A model generated the notes under the pieces. That model was not told where the DNA came from, made no database searches, and worked only from the letters and a program-made list of their open reading frames with translations. Of a stretch of 64,000 nt of DNA, positions 1-11,269 are shown piece after piece (the stretch's first letter is position 1; each line of letters begins with the position of its first letter). This DNA is from Talinum fruticosum (lineage: Eukaryota; Streptophyta; Magnoliopsida; Caryophyllales; Talinaceae). Location: positions 3,816,501 through 3,880,500 of the forward strand of contig JAITYX010000025.1 of the NCBI GenBank assembly GCA_021018815.1, read 5' to 3'. The position numbers were made by a program, and so were the translations under genes.

Positions 1-106
1 CATATATAAAAAAAACATAGAGAATACACATAAAAGAGGGTGAGAAAACTCCCCTAAACAAGACAACAATTTTTTTCTTAGTTTTCTTCCTCTTGCCTTT
101 CAGCAA

Positions 107-1424
107 AAACAAAAAATAGGGAAGAATGTATCAAGCCGATACAATTGATGTCTAGACAAAAAAATAAAACAAGAGAAAAAGAAATTAAGACGATGGATTT
201 GGGGCGGTCCGAGTTGAGGAGGATGAGCGTGCGGTGCGCCTGCACTAGTATGTTTGTGATGATGTTGAAGATCCGGGCGGCGGCAGCACTGATATCTTTG
301 GAAGTGGCTTAGCTCGAGTGGCTGACCCGGAACTAGTTCGTCCGGAGGCTCATCCTCTTGGAAAGTTACCGAAGGAGGGGTTGCTTCGGCTTGACTGCTG
401 CCGATTGTCCAACATCCATAGGGTCTTCGACTCACTCGGACTCACTGTCCGAGCTTATCTCTTCTTCCTACTTCTCCTCAAAAGAGCTGCTTCAGCCACA
501 TCTTCCTCTTCTTCTTCTTCTTCTCGCTGCCTCTCCGGAAGGAGACTTAGCAAGGCTCGAGGACTCTTTAGACGTGTCCGACTTGTCCGGGTCCCGAGTG
601 GCCTTCGATTGCCTCTTTCGGAGGAGCTCAAGCATCTCCTGCTACTCCTTAACCAAATTCTTCATTTCGAGGAGCACGTCTTGTTGCTCTCGAATATGAG
701 ATTAGGCCGTTTTTGGTTGATGGTCATGTTCGAAGAACAATTTTGAAGGAGCGGAGAGTGTCCCCGAATTCTCTCGGACACAAAAGTGAGCTTGTCTATA
801 AGTGTGGTAGACAAAGCAGCAGCTGCTTGAAGAGGAGGACCTGAGGTGGAAGCACCGCTAGGTGGAGGAAGGAGTGAGAGATGAGTTTGAGTCCGAGGCG
901 GAGAGGACGGTTGCCTCGGTTCGAGCTACGGACCCGGACACAAGGTTGGGTTTCTTAGTACCCGTATCCAAGAAGCTCTTTTCTACCAACAACTATGGCA
1001 GCCTCGGACACTTCGTTTGGGTCCGAGGGGAGTGGAACCTTGAATTGTTTAAAATCAAGGGTAAGAAGGGCTCCAAAAGGAAGAGGGGTAGATTTAGTTA
1101 TCCGAGCTAGCACGGTGGCCATCCGCTCGATGATAGCGGGAAAGAGGTCTACATCGTAGCCCTCGAGAATGTCGAACAAAGCTTTAAGAATCTTTGAGTT
1201 CGGAGTCTGTTTGCTTGGAATGATGAGAAAAGAAGGTTCTCATCAGCAAGACGCACGTAAGTCTAGCCTCAGTCTTCATCCGAGTCACGAAAAATTCTCG
1301 CATGACTCAGGGGACTTTCTTGGCATATTTTTGAAGAACTCATCAGCAACTTCATTTAAGGGGATGGGGTTGCTATTGAGAAAGATGGAAGAGACTTTGA
1401 AAAGTCGATGGAGGAGAGATAGAT
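107..1424 (-). pseudogene. Third ORF (env-like position) of the truncated Sirevirus
   Basis: This is the remnant of the ORF that follows pol in this Sirevirus family. The clearest stretch is 955-1179, whose translation (glycine-tyrosine-rich 'EGYDVDLFP' and 'PFGALLTLDFKQF' motifs) matches the same ORF in the copies at 34085-35725 and 52812-54574. I recognise this as similar to the 'putative plant transposon protein' domain (PF20167) from memory. Downstream, the open frame 100-435 ends in a hydrophobic tail, as the other copies do. The N-terminus is lost at the deletion near 1424 and the frame is broken. Its function is unknown; it is called env-like only by position. Confidence 0.65.
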
Positions 1425-1426
1425 GA

Positions 1427-2333
1427 CATGTGGCATGAGCATCCACTGTCTAGGTACCAATGATCTTTTGTCTTTTTCGAGTTACCCGCAAGTCGAAACA
1501 CACTAACCCTTCTCACTTCCTCTAACGAACCCGAGTAACTCCCTTTATCGTGGTCTTTTCTAAGGAAGAAGACTCTTGGGAACCTAGATTTGAATTACTT
1601 TGGGTTTGGTCTGATTCTAAGTCTTCCTTTTAGAAAACCGAGTCTGTGTCTCTTTCTTTTAAAAATCTTTTCTTTTATAAACGGATGAAGGTTTTCTCCT
1701 ATAAAGCTGTTTTGGGCTCAGCCCTCATTTCATTTTTATGAATAGGGCCATGCTCAGCCTTCCCGAACTTCACAGCTTTGGAATCCTTTTTAAAAAGGTT
1801 TGAGTAGGAACTAGATTCCTTTACCTCGTTAAAACCAAGTCCTTCTTTCCCGAAGGAGACACAATGAGAGCCTAAAAGCATGTCAAGGTTTTTCTGACTG
1901 GAGTAAATTTCAAAACAAGTTCTTGAGACTCATTGAGCTTTTGTTTTCTGAGTGACTCAAACTCGGTCTCGGTCTCATTAGCTTGAGTACTAGTCTTGAG
2001 TTCTCTTAGCGTAAGTCTCGGTTTTTCCAATTCATTTTTCAAGCCAATACTCTTATAAGTAAGAGACTCAAGTTTTTCTTTGAATTGAAAAGAATCGGAA
2101 TTGGACTTTTCTTCCAAAGTATAAATATAGTTTGCTAAATCAACTTTGGAGAACTTAAGAAAGTATTTAATTACCTCTTGAGGATTTGTCTCCTCGAGTG
2201 TCCGAGTTATCGAATCGACTCGGATCCGACTTACGAGTCCGTTAGTGCCATCGGACACTTTGAGTCATCGGAATCTTCATCTTCTTCGGACGAGTCTTCA
2301 TCACTTCATATGGCCATCATTATTTTTTTCTTG
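1427..2333 (-). pseudogene. Sirevirus gag C-terminal linker and protease start, remnant
   Basis: Translation of 1872-2258 gives the glutamate/lysine-rich coiled region that follows the Gag zinc knuckle in the two complete copies (shared 'PQEVIKYFLKFSKVDLA' type motif). Just before the deletion, 1442-1450 reads Asp-Ser-Gly on the minus strand, followed by Cys-Ser and His-Met; this is the retroviral-type protease active site in its usual Sirevirus context. The zinc knuckle and capsid-like part are missing. Stops and frameshifts separate the pieces. Confidence 0.65.
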
Positions 2334-2737
2334 GAGTTTGTTCAGGGGTAGAGGTTCTACAACATATAAAAACAATGGAAAACATTAAGAGGGAGCTAAG
2401 ATTAGCAACCAAAAGCGAGAAAAGTGTTAAACAATAATTATTCACAAGAAACATTACTCGAATGATGGCCCTCATCGAATGATGATCTTCCACCCTTCCA
2501 ATGGGACAACTTAGTCCTTATTTTGATCATCATCGAACAAAATCATCTGTTTACATGAATACTACAAGTCAAAAATAATAAAAAGCAAGCTGCAATTTCT
2601 AAAACAAGCAATAATATTGGATATCATCCGGAATAAAATTAATGTTCTTACCGAGTTGATATAATTGTATGATTTATGCCTTTTTCCCCCTCCTTTAGAC
2701 TTCTCTTCAATATATATACGCTCTTAATGATCAGCCC
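2334..2737. other. CACTA 3' flank, no gene seen
   Basis: AT-rich sequence between the Sirevirus break and the end of the DUF4216 remnant. It is probably the 3' untranslated part of the CACTA element. I see no terminal inverted repeat and no open frame with recognisable content. Confidence 0.4.
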
Positions 2738-4506
2738 TTAAATACAATTGTTCAAAATTGGGATCCTCATTTTCCACAGGCATTCCCAAGGAGAAGGGCG
2801 GGTCTCCTCAACAAACTCACACAGATCTTCACCATCCCCACCAGCAACGTGCCTCTTCCCTTGAAGAACAATAGACCACTTATAATTGGCCGAGTCCTCA
2901 ACGTAGAACACTTGTCTTGCTTGGGATATCATAATGAATTGATCCCCTTTAGGCCCTTTAAGATTAACCATCGTGAATCCCATCTCATCAACTCGGGACA
3001 CTCGTTGTTATTGTCGACCTATTTGCATTGGAAAACGGGCTCACGAAAGTCAACATAGTCTAGTTCCCATATCTCATCAATGACACCGTAAATATGACAT
3101 TTTAGCTACAACAAGATTTTTGTCCTTGGAGCTGGAAATATGAAGTGCATAAGCCTCCAATGTGACCCCACTATTTTGCGAGGTGCTCCTATTGTCCTGG
3201 CTCTTTGTGTAAAAAGAGCATCCATTGATGTCATACCCACGGTAAGATATGACTTCGAACTGCGGCCTTTTAGCCAATCTGACTAATGTTTGCGAGATAA
3301 GTTCTCGTGATTCTTCCAATTGGCTGGTGATCACTCTATCTCCGAACCAGTTGACAAATGTGCGATTATGATGGGTCGATACCAACGTATCATTTTTTCC
3401 TCGATCTTGTCTCCTTCTAAGGGATTTGTGCTCATCAATGAACGATCGCACTTCATCGCTGTTTAGTAGAATATAAGGATGTGCTTGATCCCTCGTATCT
3501 CGACTAATTATTAGAACCGTTGGCCCCAGTTTTCCCCGCCCACCGATCTTCCCCATAAATCGATGTTTTGGAATACTAACTTCTTCCATTTGGGTGTAGT
3601 ATTCACGGCGAACTTGACACACTCCTCGACTGTGTATACCTCAACAATGCACGCTCCCGGTCGGTGCCGATTTCTAACATACCCTTTGAGGATTTTCATG
3701 AAACGTTTAAAAGGGTTCATCCATCGATAAAAACCCGGGGCCATAGAATCGCACTTCTCTCACCAAATAGACAATGAAGTACACCATGATATCAACAAAA
3801 GAAGGTGGGAAGTACATCTCAAGTTGGCACAACTTGCCGATCACGCCACACTAAAGATCATCCAATTTCTCCAAATCAACGACTTTGCTTGCATATGACA
3901 TTGAAGAAGAAGCAAAGTCTTGTGATCACCACTTGTCCGACATGTTTCGGCATCATGACTCGGATAGCAACCGACAGTATTTGTTGTATCAAATCATTAC
4001 AATCATGAGATTTAAGACCGATTAGTCTATAATCGAGGCATCAAAATGAGTCTACTGATATTTGAAGAATATCCTCGTGGCACTTTGAGTTTCTTCAAGA
4101 TCTCACACAAACATTGTTTTTCCCTTCTACTCAATGTGTAAGACGCTGGAGGCAAATATGTTCTCTTTCCCTTTGGTTGTGGTGTTAATTCCTCCCGTAT
4201 TCCCATTTCACACATATTGAGTCATGCTTTCTCTCCGTCTTTAGTCTTCCCTGGTATGTTCGGAAGAGTGTCAATGAGACTTTCACAAATGTTTTTCTCT
4301 ATATGCATTACATCAAGACTATGTTTCACATACAACTTTTTCCAATATGGAAGATAAAAAAAATGTTGATCTCTTTTTCCACACACCATTTTTGGATTGA
4401 CGTCCGTATGGCTTGCCGAACTCCACATCAAGATCCTTTATTTCCTCATATATTTGATATCCTCGTTAATAGAGTTGGAGCGAGAATCCATCCGGGTTTT
4501 ACCATT
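2738..4506 (-). pseudogene. CACTA transposase (TnpD-like), C-terminal part
   Basis: Several frames in succession give recognisable CACTA transposase. 4222-4431 is the end of the Transposase_21 domain (KHSLDVMHIEKN motif). 4027-4215 and 3511-3744 belong to DUF4218 (the WMNPFKRFMK...GYVRNRHRPGACI region). 3077-3622 runs from DUF4218 into DUF4216, with the typical repetitive 'NSGVTLEAYALHISSSKDKN' string. 2738-3001 is the C-terminal part of DUF4216 (ending around SQARQVFYVEDSANYKWSIVL). These proteins bind CACTA termini and catalyse cut-and-paste movement. At least four frame changes make this copy non-functional. The reading continues on the far side of the solo LTR at 4512-6653. Confidence 0.85.
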
Positions 4507-4511
4507 GAAAG
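4507..4511. repeat. Target-site duplication GAAAG (partner 6654-6658)
   Basis: The five bases GAAAG directly precede the TG of the solo LTR and recur directly after its terminal CA. This is the 5-bp duplication expected for LTR-retrotransposon integration. Confidence 0.9.
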
Positions 4512-6653
4512 TGTTAAGTCGTATTTTATACATATTTTTAGTAGTTATTTAATTTATATTATATAGTTTATTTTATCTAATTTATCCTATTTTGTCTATT
4601 TAAAGGTAATTATCGAATAAATTGGGAAAGAAGAGAAAAGACGTTAAAAGTGGGTTTTTAGCCACGGACAAGCCTCCAAGAAAAGATATGAAGTCGGCTG
4701 ATAAATATAATATGTCATAAAATATTTATTTTATGATATTATATTTTAGGAAATCCTAATTAGAAGAGAAAAGGAAACTTAGAAGAGAAGGAAGAGGAAT
4801 AACCCTAACTCCTTCACCATATATATACTACTTATCATCATGGAGGAAAGGGGACACCCTTCTAACTTCAGCCGCTGCCCACACAAGCAGACCACACACA
4901 CAGCTCACGTTCGCTGCCCACAATTCCCTCGCTGCTCCTCACGCTTCTCGCTCATCTCACGCTCGTTGCTGCTGCTGCCCAGCTCCTTCCACGCCACCTC
5001 CTGCTTCTCTCAATCCCTCACACCAGCCCCAAATCACAATCCTATAATCATCTTCATCATCATCGTCCCGTGGCCAAAAAACTAATATCGGTAGTATTAT
5101 TTATTATTGTAATTTTTTACTAATAAAGATTGAATTTTTATTGTTAGATTAAAATTAAAGATGCTAGTTTTATTTAGTTTACGTATTTTAAATTACATTA
5201 TGTTTGAGTAGTTTTTTATACTTAGTATAATCTACTTGAAACCATGTTAAATTATTTATTTTGAAACAAACTTTCGATCTTTATTGTCCGATTGATTAGA
5301 TCCATGATTCTATAATAATTTGATTTTAATGTTTATGATTTTATGTCTAATTAATTAGAGTGCCCGCTAATTATTTTTATATGAATTCATACGATAGTTT
5401 AAAGGGTTTAAGTACTTAATCGCTTGATCTTTTAGACATAAGTATCACCCTAGTTAATCATGGATGGCTCATACCCATCTCTTTTAGTTAGAAAATTATC
5501 ATAGATCTTTCTTAAATCAATTTGCTAGTAGATTGGTTATTAGGTGCTAGATGATGTTTTTCTAATACTTAATGCTCTAATTTGATTAAATTCTAGTGCT
5601 AGTGTTAGGGTTATCAATATTAGTAGGGTTTATATTAGGGCTAGGCCTAAGTAAACTAATAACTAAGGAAAAACGGGGAAGATCCGCTAGTGGTTGTCTT
5701 CTACGCTTTAGCTCATGGGTAGATCAATTTCTGTGTTAATGATAAATAATAATTTACATGGTGGATATAGATTATACTAAGTGCTTTATAATTTGCTATC
5801 TTTGATAATTACTTGCTTGCCTTTTAGTTATTTTCTTGAGTTTATTAATTTTTATTTATAAATTTATAGCCTTTTATTATCAATTTCATTAACCCCCTAA
5901 AGATCAGTATTTTAGGTTAGTTTTAGTAATTTTATTTTAATTTAATTTTGAGTCTTTATATATTTTAATTTTTAGATTATTTTTCTGTCGGTTTTTATTA
6001 TTTTTGAGTCAGATTGTTAGAAATTAGTTTTAAAATAGTTTCTTTTGTTTTTTTTATGTTTTATTTTCTTTTAGGGTTTAGATAGCGTCCTAGTTTGCTG
6101 TGATTAAATTTTAGAATTTTTGGAATTAATTTGATATTTTTTCAGATTTAATTCTTGAATTTAATTATCGTAGATTTTTAATAAAATAAATTCGTAAATT
6201 CGGTTTTAAATTTTATTTTTATATTTTTAGGGTCTGGTTAGGTTTAGAAAATTAGTATTATTATTCTGGGTAATTTTAATATTTATTTTCGTAATTAATT
6301 TTGTGCAGAATTTTACTTATTTAGTTTTCTGTTTTAGAATTTGTTTATTTTCTCGCTTTGGTTTTCTGTTTTAATTATTCTAAAAACTATATAAAAACTA
6401 TTTATGGGTTATTATAATTTCTATATTCTGTATAAATTATTTATTTATTAGTGCATAATTTTATGTGATTTATAGCTATTAATTTACTAGTTTATATTTT
6501 CTGTTTTGTTTTAAAGAGTAGTAAATTTAATTAGATTTAAGCTTGCATATTATTATATCTTTCCTCATGGATTCGATCCCTACTTCCCTATGCTGTATTG
6601 TTTATTATAAGCCTAAGTAGTTGTTTAATTTGTAGTTGTACGACAAGCTAACA
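4512..6653 (+). mobile_element. Solo LTR, Athila-like Ty3/gypsy family
   Basis: This 2142-bp LTR begins TGTTAAGTCG and ends AAGCTAACA, with perfect 5-bp target duplications. It is the same family as the LTRs at 9798-12660 and 15838-17312, but in the opposite orientation. No internal sequence lies next to it, so the element was reduced to a solo LTR by LTR-LTR recombination. A TATATATA run near 4820 is the likely promoter. Conserved blocks shared with the other copies include the stretch around 5640-5780. It carries no gene; the short open frame at 4840-5085 is low-complexity LTR sequence. The insertion sits inside transposase coding sequence, so it postdates the CACTA element. Confidence 0.93.
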
Positions 6654-7940
6654 GAAAGTCTTCTTTTCTTACCATATTGATGAGAAAAGGGAAGAAACTT
6701 TCGGTGTTCAAGATAGGTCGTCTTGTTTCCGTGCTTGAGTTGATAGGAGCAAGTATCCTCTGCACAAATTGGGCATTCCTTCTGTCCTTTGACGGTGTAT
6801 TCGGACAAGTTTTCGTACACGGGAAGTCATTGATTGTGGTGAAGATCATAGCTCGCAATGTAAATTGCTCTTGACGGTATGCATCTTAAACCGATACACC
6901 TTCATCCCACAAAATCTTGAAATCTTCAACAAAAGGCGCCAAGTAAACATCTATATCGTTTCCGGCTATTTAGGCCCACAAATGAGCATTGGCAACATAA
7001 TGTACTTGTGCTTCATACACAATGACAACGGTAGGTTGTAAATTACCAAAAGAACAGAGCCAACAGTTGTGCTTCCTACTTAGGTCAACGTCGTGGTTTA
7101 TTCCATTCATACAAAGACCTAGACGTAGATTCCATGCTTCCCTACCAAATTCCAAGAATTCTGAATCGATCTTCTTCCAATGAGGAGAATCGACAGAGTG
7201 ACGTAGCTTGTCATCACAAACTATTCTCGTCGACATGCCACATTAAGTTCTTTGCATCGCTTGCACTTGAAAAAGGCGCTTAAACCTCGGTATTATCGGC
7301 AAGTACCACAACACCTTTGCGGGAGGTCCCTCAACACTCTCTCCATCGATGTTTTTCATTTTGTATCGAGGTGCACCACACTTAGGACATTCGTGTCTAT
7401 GTGCATGTTCTTTTCGGTATAATATGCAATCGTTGGGCAAACATGTATCTTCTTATACCCCATGCTAATAGGACAAAACATCCTCTTCGCCTCATATGTA
7501 CGGTTGGGAAGGACATTACCTTTTGGGAGTATATCTTTGACCACACCCAGCAAGTCCGTGAAATTTTTGTCACTCCAGCCGTTAGCCGTTTTCAAGTTCA
7601 TCAACCTCAACATAGCCGATAAACGGATATATTTATCACACCCCTAGTAAAGAGGCTTCTTCGAATTAACCAACAATTGCTCCAATACGTGTGGTTGATC
7701 GACTAAATCACGTTCTACTCCACGAACTAGATCTTCAGGTCGACTTTCTAATTTCATACTACTGTTGGCTTCATTTTCATCATACCATTCATCTTCCTCT
7801 TGTACGGGTATATTCACGGACTCCTCTTCTCCATGCCATACCCACACCTTATAAGTTGTGTCAAACCCATGCCGATATAGGTGACCTTTTACAACCTTAG
7901 GGGGAATCTTGAAGAGTTGAAACACCTTAAACACGGACAT
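6654..7940 (-). pseudogene. CACTA transposase (TnpD-like), N-terminal part
   Basis: Read right to left on the minus strand. 7644-7940 carries the end of the transposase-associated domain (VKGHLYRHGFDTTYKVWVWHGE) and an acidic linker. 7356-7613 matches the start of the Transposase_21 region ('GWSDKNFTDLL...DILPKGN'). 7243-7440 carries a Cys-rich motif (CPKCGAPRYK). 6970-7236 is the LRLGLCMNGINHD region, with a Trp-Leu-Cys substitution. 6605-6820 is the TVKGQKECPICAEDTCSYQLKHG zinc-binding motif, which runs into the solo LTR at 6653. The pieces are in different frames. The rest of the protein lies at 2738-4506. Confidence 0.85.
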
Positions 7941-9339
7941 AATATGGACTGTTCTCCGAATTTGGCAGCATGTTCAACGGCAATCTCTAGAAAGTTCTTA
8001 ACACCATCACGATATTCTACACTCCTCCTATCGTTATAAACTCGCGCTCGATCCATACCTTACCCATAAACATGAGAAGCAATTCACCACATATAGTTCG
8101 AGAAATACGTACTTAGGCACAAATAATATGACATGAGCCTAAGATCCTTCTATAAGGATAGGTGGTCCTAAACCCATTCAAGAATAACACAACTCTAAAT
8201 CGTGTAGCAAAATATTATCATACATTTGATAAAATTTCGCAAGTATTTCCCTTAGTTCTTCGAGTACAACATATGAAAACGAATTGGCTAATGTGTATAT
8301 CCTTACTTAATTGTACGGTAACGAAGTAAAGATATACACATGAAACCCATCGTGATCATTATTGCACTCGAAGAATGAGAGGGAAAATAAGCAATTTGAT
8401 ATCTTGTCAAATTTATGATAAGATTATAGTAGCCACACAACCTATTATCATATTATTCTCAAACTATCCAACACGGACAATTAAAAACATATACATACCA
8501 AGCTAATATCTTAAACGCTATACGCACATTTATATACGTACCGCGACCTAGGATAACTTGTTATGTACAAATGTTTGAACGGGTTCTCTAAGCTTATGAA
8601 ATGTACGATAATTTAATGAAGCATGTCATTAATCAAATTATATGAAAAACAATAGAGCTCTATATCCAAGTTATCTTTCTAATTCTCTAAAACCCAAAAC
8701 AAATTTGGATGCACTCTTTCGACTTACCTTCATTAACTATGATTCTATTTTCCTATTAATTAAATTCTAAAATCCTAAACCCATTTCTCAAAATCTGTAA
8801 CATTTCACGACTTTCCAACTTAATAAACTAAACAAATGTTACCCACATTCTCAATATTCAACATTTTTCAACAAAGATTCAACATTTAAACAATCTCAAA
8901 CATTACCCACATTCTCCACATTCACATCATTACCCCAAATACATTCACCATTTAATTATATTTAAATCTTGTAAATAACTTAAAGCGGAAAAATAAGAAA
9001 AGGATAAAGATTCATACCATAAGAACGAGGAAAACAACGGCGACAATGAACGACTGAAACCAACGACGATAATGAAGGAGGAAAACAATGGCGACAATGG
9101 TGACACACACAACCACCAGCAAGAAATACTAAGACAGCTACAAGAAAGAGGAGAGACGATGAGTGAGCGAAACGGAAATTAAACAACAAGAGGAACAACA
9201 AGGTGCGATTACTTACCGGCGACTCCGAGCGAGATCTAGATCCGAGTTGTGGATGAAAGTGAACGGTGGAGAACGATAAGGTCGAGAGTAGATAGCGAGA
9301 TGAAGTGGGCATGAAAATAGCATCTCGGGGTTTTTAGAT
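7941..9339. other. CACTA 5' region, no recognisable gene
   Basis: AT-rich sequence between the transposase start and the subterminal repeats. A minus-strand open frame at 8980-9312 encodes a hydrophobic, low-complexity peptide from repeated ACGACGATAATG-like units. I do not regard it as a gene. It may hold the 5' leader and first intron of the transposase. Confidence 0.4.
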
Positions 9340-9597
9340 CTGTTTCGAAAGACATTTGACGACGGTTCTTTCACGGAACCGTCATCATATGTAACATATG
9401 ACGACAGGTTCTATGAAAATAACCGTCGTCCACAAAATGCCCAACACATATGACGACGGTTCTAATGTAAGAACTATCGTCATATGTGTTTCGAATGTCG
9501 ATTATTTACAAAAATGTCACCGGTCCATCTTTCATGACGGTTTGTCCTTTTAACCGTCCTTAAAGACCCGTCATCAAAAGTGGTTTCTATAGTAGTG
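9340..9597. repeat. CACTA subterminal repeats and terminal inverted repeat
   Basis: Four GACGACGGTTCT/AACCGTCGTC-type units are arranged as imperfect hairpins at about 9358-9390, 9401-9431, 9453-9489 and 9533-9560. They are followed by the terminal sequence ending in GTAGTG at 9597. Such subterminal arrays are the binding sites for the CACTA-encoded DNA-binding protein. Confidence 0.8.
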
Positions 9598-9797
9598 GCT
9601 CTTCGCAGATCCTCGCACACATGTGGTATCATATCATGATGCCTTGCAATAGTGAAAAGTGCTTTTATTTTAGTGTAGCAAGTCTCAATTTATTATGCCA
9701 TGTTATTCTCTAGCACTACATGACCATGTCACTTGAACATCTCAACAATGGTGGTCTAAGGTGACTCGAATGACCTTAGGAATAGTGGTAACATACT
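9598..9797. other. Unassigned spacer between CACTA end and Athila-like LTR
   Basis: About 200 bp with no similarity to other parts of the window that I could see. It may be the ancestral sequence into which both elements inserted. Confidence 0.4.
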
Positions 9798-10603
9798 CGT
9801 TAGCTTGTCCTGCGAGTTACAAATTAAACCACTACTTAGGCTTATAATAAAAAATATAACACAGGAAAGTATTGATCGAATCCACGAGGAAAGATATAAT
9901 AATATGTAAGTTTAAATCTAATTAAATTTATTACTCTTTAAAACAAAACAGAAAATATAAATCAGAAAATTAATATCTATAAATCATAGAAAATTATGTA
10001 CTACTAAATAAATAATTTATACAGAATATAAAAACTATAATAACCCAAAAATATTTTTGTATATTTGTTTTGAATAACTAAAACAGAAAACTAAAGCACA
10101 AAATAAACAAACTCTAAAACAGAAAATTAAATAAGTAAAATTCTACACTAAATTAATCATGAAATTATCCAAAATATTAATCCTAATTTTATTTACCTAA
10201 CCAGACCGTAAAAATATAAAAATAAAATTTAAAACCGAAATTAAGAATTTATTTAGACTAAAAACCTGCAGTAATTGAATTCAAGAATTTAATCTAAAAA
10301 AATATCAAATCACTTTCAAAAATTCTAAACTTTAATCACATCAAACAAAGACTCTATCTAAACCCTAAAAGAAGATAAATCATGAAAAATAATACAAGAA
10401 ACTATTTTTAAACTAATTTCTAACAAACTGACTCAAAAATAATAAAAGCTGACGAAAAATAATCGAAAAATTAAAATATATAAAAACTCAAAATTAAATT
10501 AAAATAAAATCTTAAAACTAACCTAAAAGACTGCTATTTAAGGGAGGAATAATGAAATTAATAATAAAAGATTGTAACTTTGTAAATAAAAATTGACAAT
10601 TAA

Positions 10604-10810
10604 ATGTGTTTGGTTGAGGGAAAATATTTTCCAAGGAAAATATTTTTCATGGGAAAATGAATTCCCAAGGAAAATCATTTTCCACCCACATTTGCCTTTG
10701 TTTGGTAGAAGAAAAATAATTTTCTAAAATAGCTACTTAAATGCAAAAACCAATCATAAAAACCCCATATATATGAAAAGAAAACGTAAATAACTAATTC
10801 AACTTCAAAA

Positions 10811-10846
<36 letters not shown>

Positions 10847-11269
10847 TATATATATATATATGTTGACCACCTAAATTTGATAAGTTTTTACATCTGTTTA
10901 TGATCAAACTTTTTCATATATAAAATAATAGAAATAAAAAAAAAGAAACAAATGCTGTAAAAAAATTTTCATCTATGAACTTTAAAACAAAAAAAGGAAA
11001 AAGATAAGAACAAAACTTGGAAAAAGAAACTGAAAGTGGCACAGACAAAAGAAGCTTAGAACTTAAACTCCCATTGATAAGACTTTATTTTTCCTTGATT
11101 GAGGCAGAGGAAAATTAACTTCCTTCCTCATAAAAGGAAATTTATTTTCCCTTGATTGAGGGAAACTATTTTCCCTAGAAAATATTTATCCACCACTTAT
11201 ACTACCAAACGGCGGAAAATAGAATGATAATTTTGCGAGAAAATATTTTCCACTCAAACAAACACACCT
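10604..11269. mobile_element. Non-autonomous TIR element (PIF/Harbinger- or Tourist-like)
   Basis: The element is absent from the equivalent place in the sister LTR (16650-16652), which gives an empty site. Its ends are imperfect inverted repeats: TGTGTTTGGTTGAGGGAAAA at the left, and the complement of a GGTGTGTTTGTTTGAGTGGAAAA-like end at the right. It is AT-rich, contains a TA microsatellite and has no coding capacity. The superfamily is a guess from the GTGTGTTTGG-type terminus. The target duplication is unclear; a TA or TAA is possible. Confidence 0.7.
10813..10862. repeat. TA dinucleotide microsatellite
   Basis: About 50 bp of alternating TA with a single G interruption, inside the TIR element. 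Confidence 0.95.

Larger units (their letters stand above)
1..2333 (-). mobile_element. Sirevirus-type Ty1/copia remnant, internally deleted
   Basis: This minus-strand segment aligns by eye with the interior of the complete Sirevirus at 51035-61802. Bases 1-1424 correspond to its third ORF (about 52740-54263) and 1427-2333 to its protease and gag-linker part (about 58308-59240). RNase H, RT and integrase are missing, so about 4 kb was lost at 1421-1427. No LTR is in view; the 3' LTR would lie left of the window. Homology stops near 2333, where CACTA-related sequence begins. Confidence 0.8.
2334..9597 (-). mobile_element. CACTA (En/Spm) DNA transposon, degenerate, left terminus not found
   Basis: The right end is clear. 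It finishes in ...CTATAGTAGTG at 9597, which on the minus strand is a CACTA-type terminus (CACTACTATAGAAACC), and is bordered by hairpin-forming subterminal repeats. The interior encodes, on the minus strand and in order, a transposase-associated domain (7644-7940), the TnpD/Transposase_21 core (6659-7613 and 4222-4506), DUF4218 (3511-4215) and DUF4216 (2738-3622). No CACTA terminus is visible near the left boundary, where sequence abuts a Sirevirus fragment, so the 3' end has been lost or is unrecognisable. A solo LTR (4512-6653) splits the transposase. Confidence 0.85.

Noticed and set aside
318..746. Plus-strand frames at the window start
   Set aside because: They are antisense to the third ORF remnant and are not kept in the other copies.
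4840..5085. 81-codon frame with apparent CDS-like composition
   Set aside because: Inside the Athila-like solo LTR; the equivalent part of the sister LTR (12060-12310) is a GAT-rich microsatellite-like stretch.
8980..9312. 110-codon minus-strand hydrophobic frame
   Set aside because: Low-complexity sequence in the CACTA 5' region with no recognisable domain.
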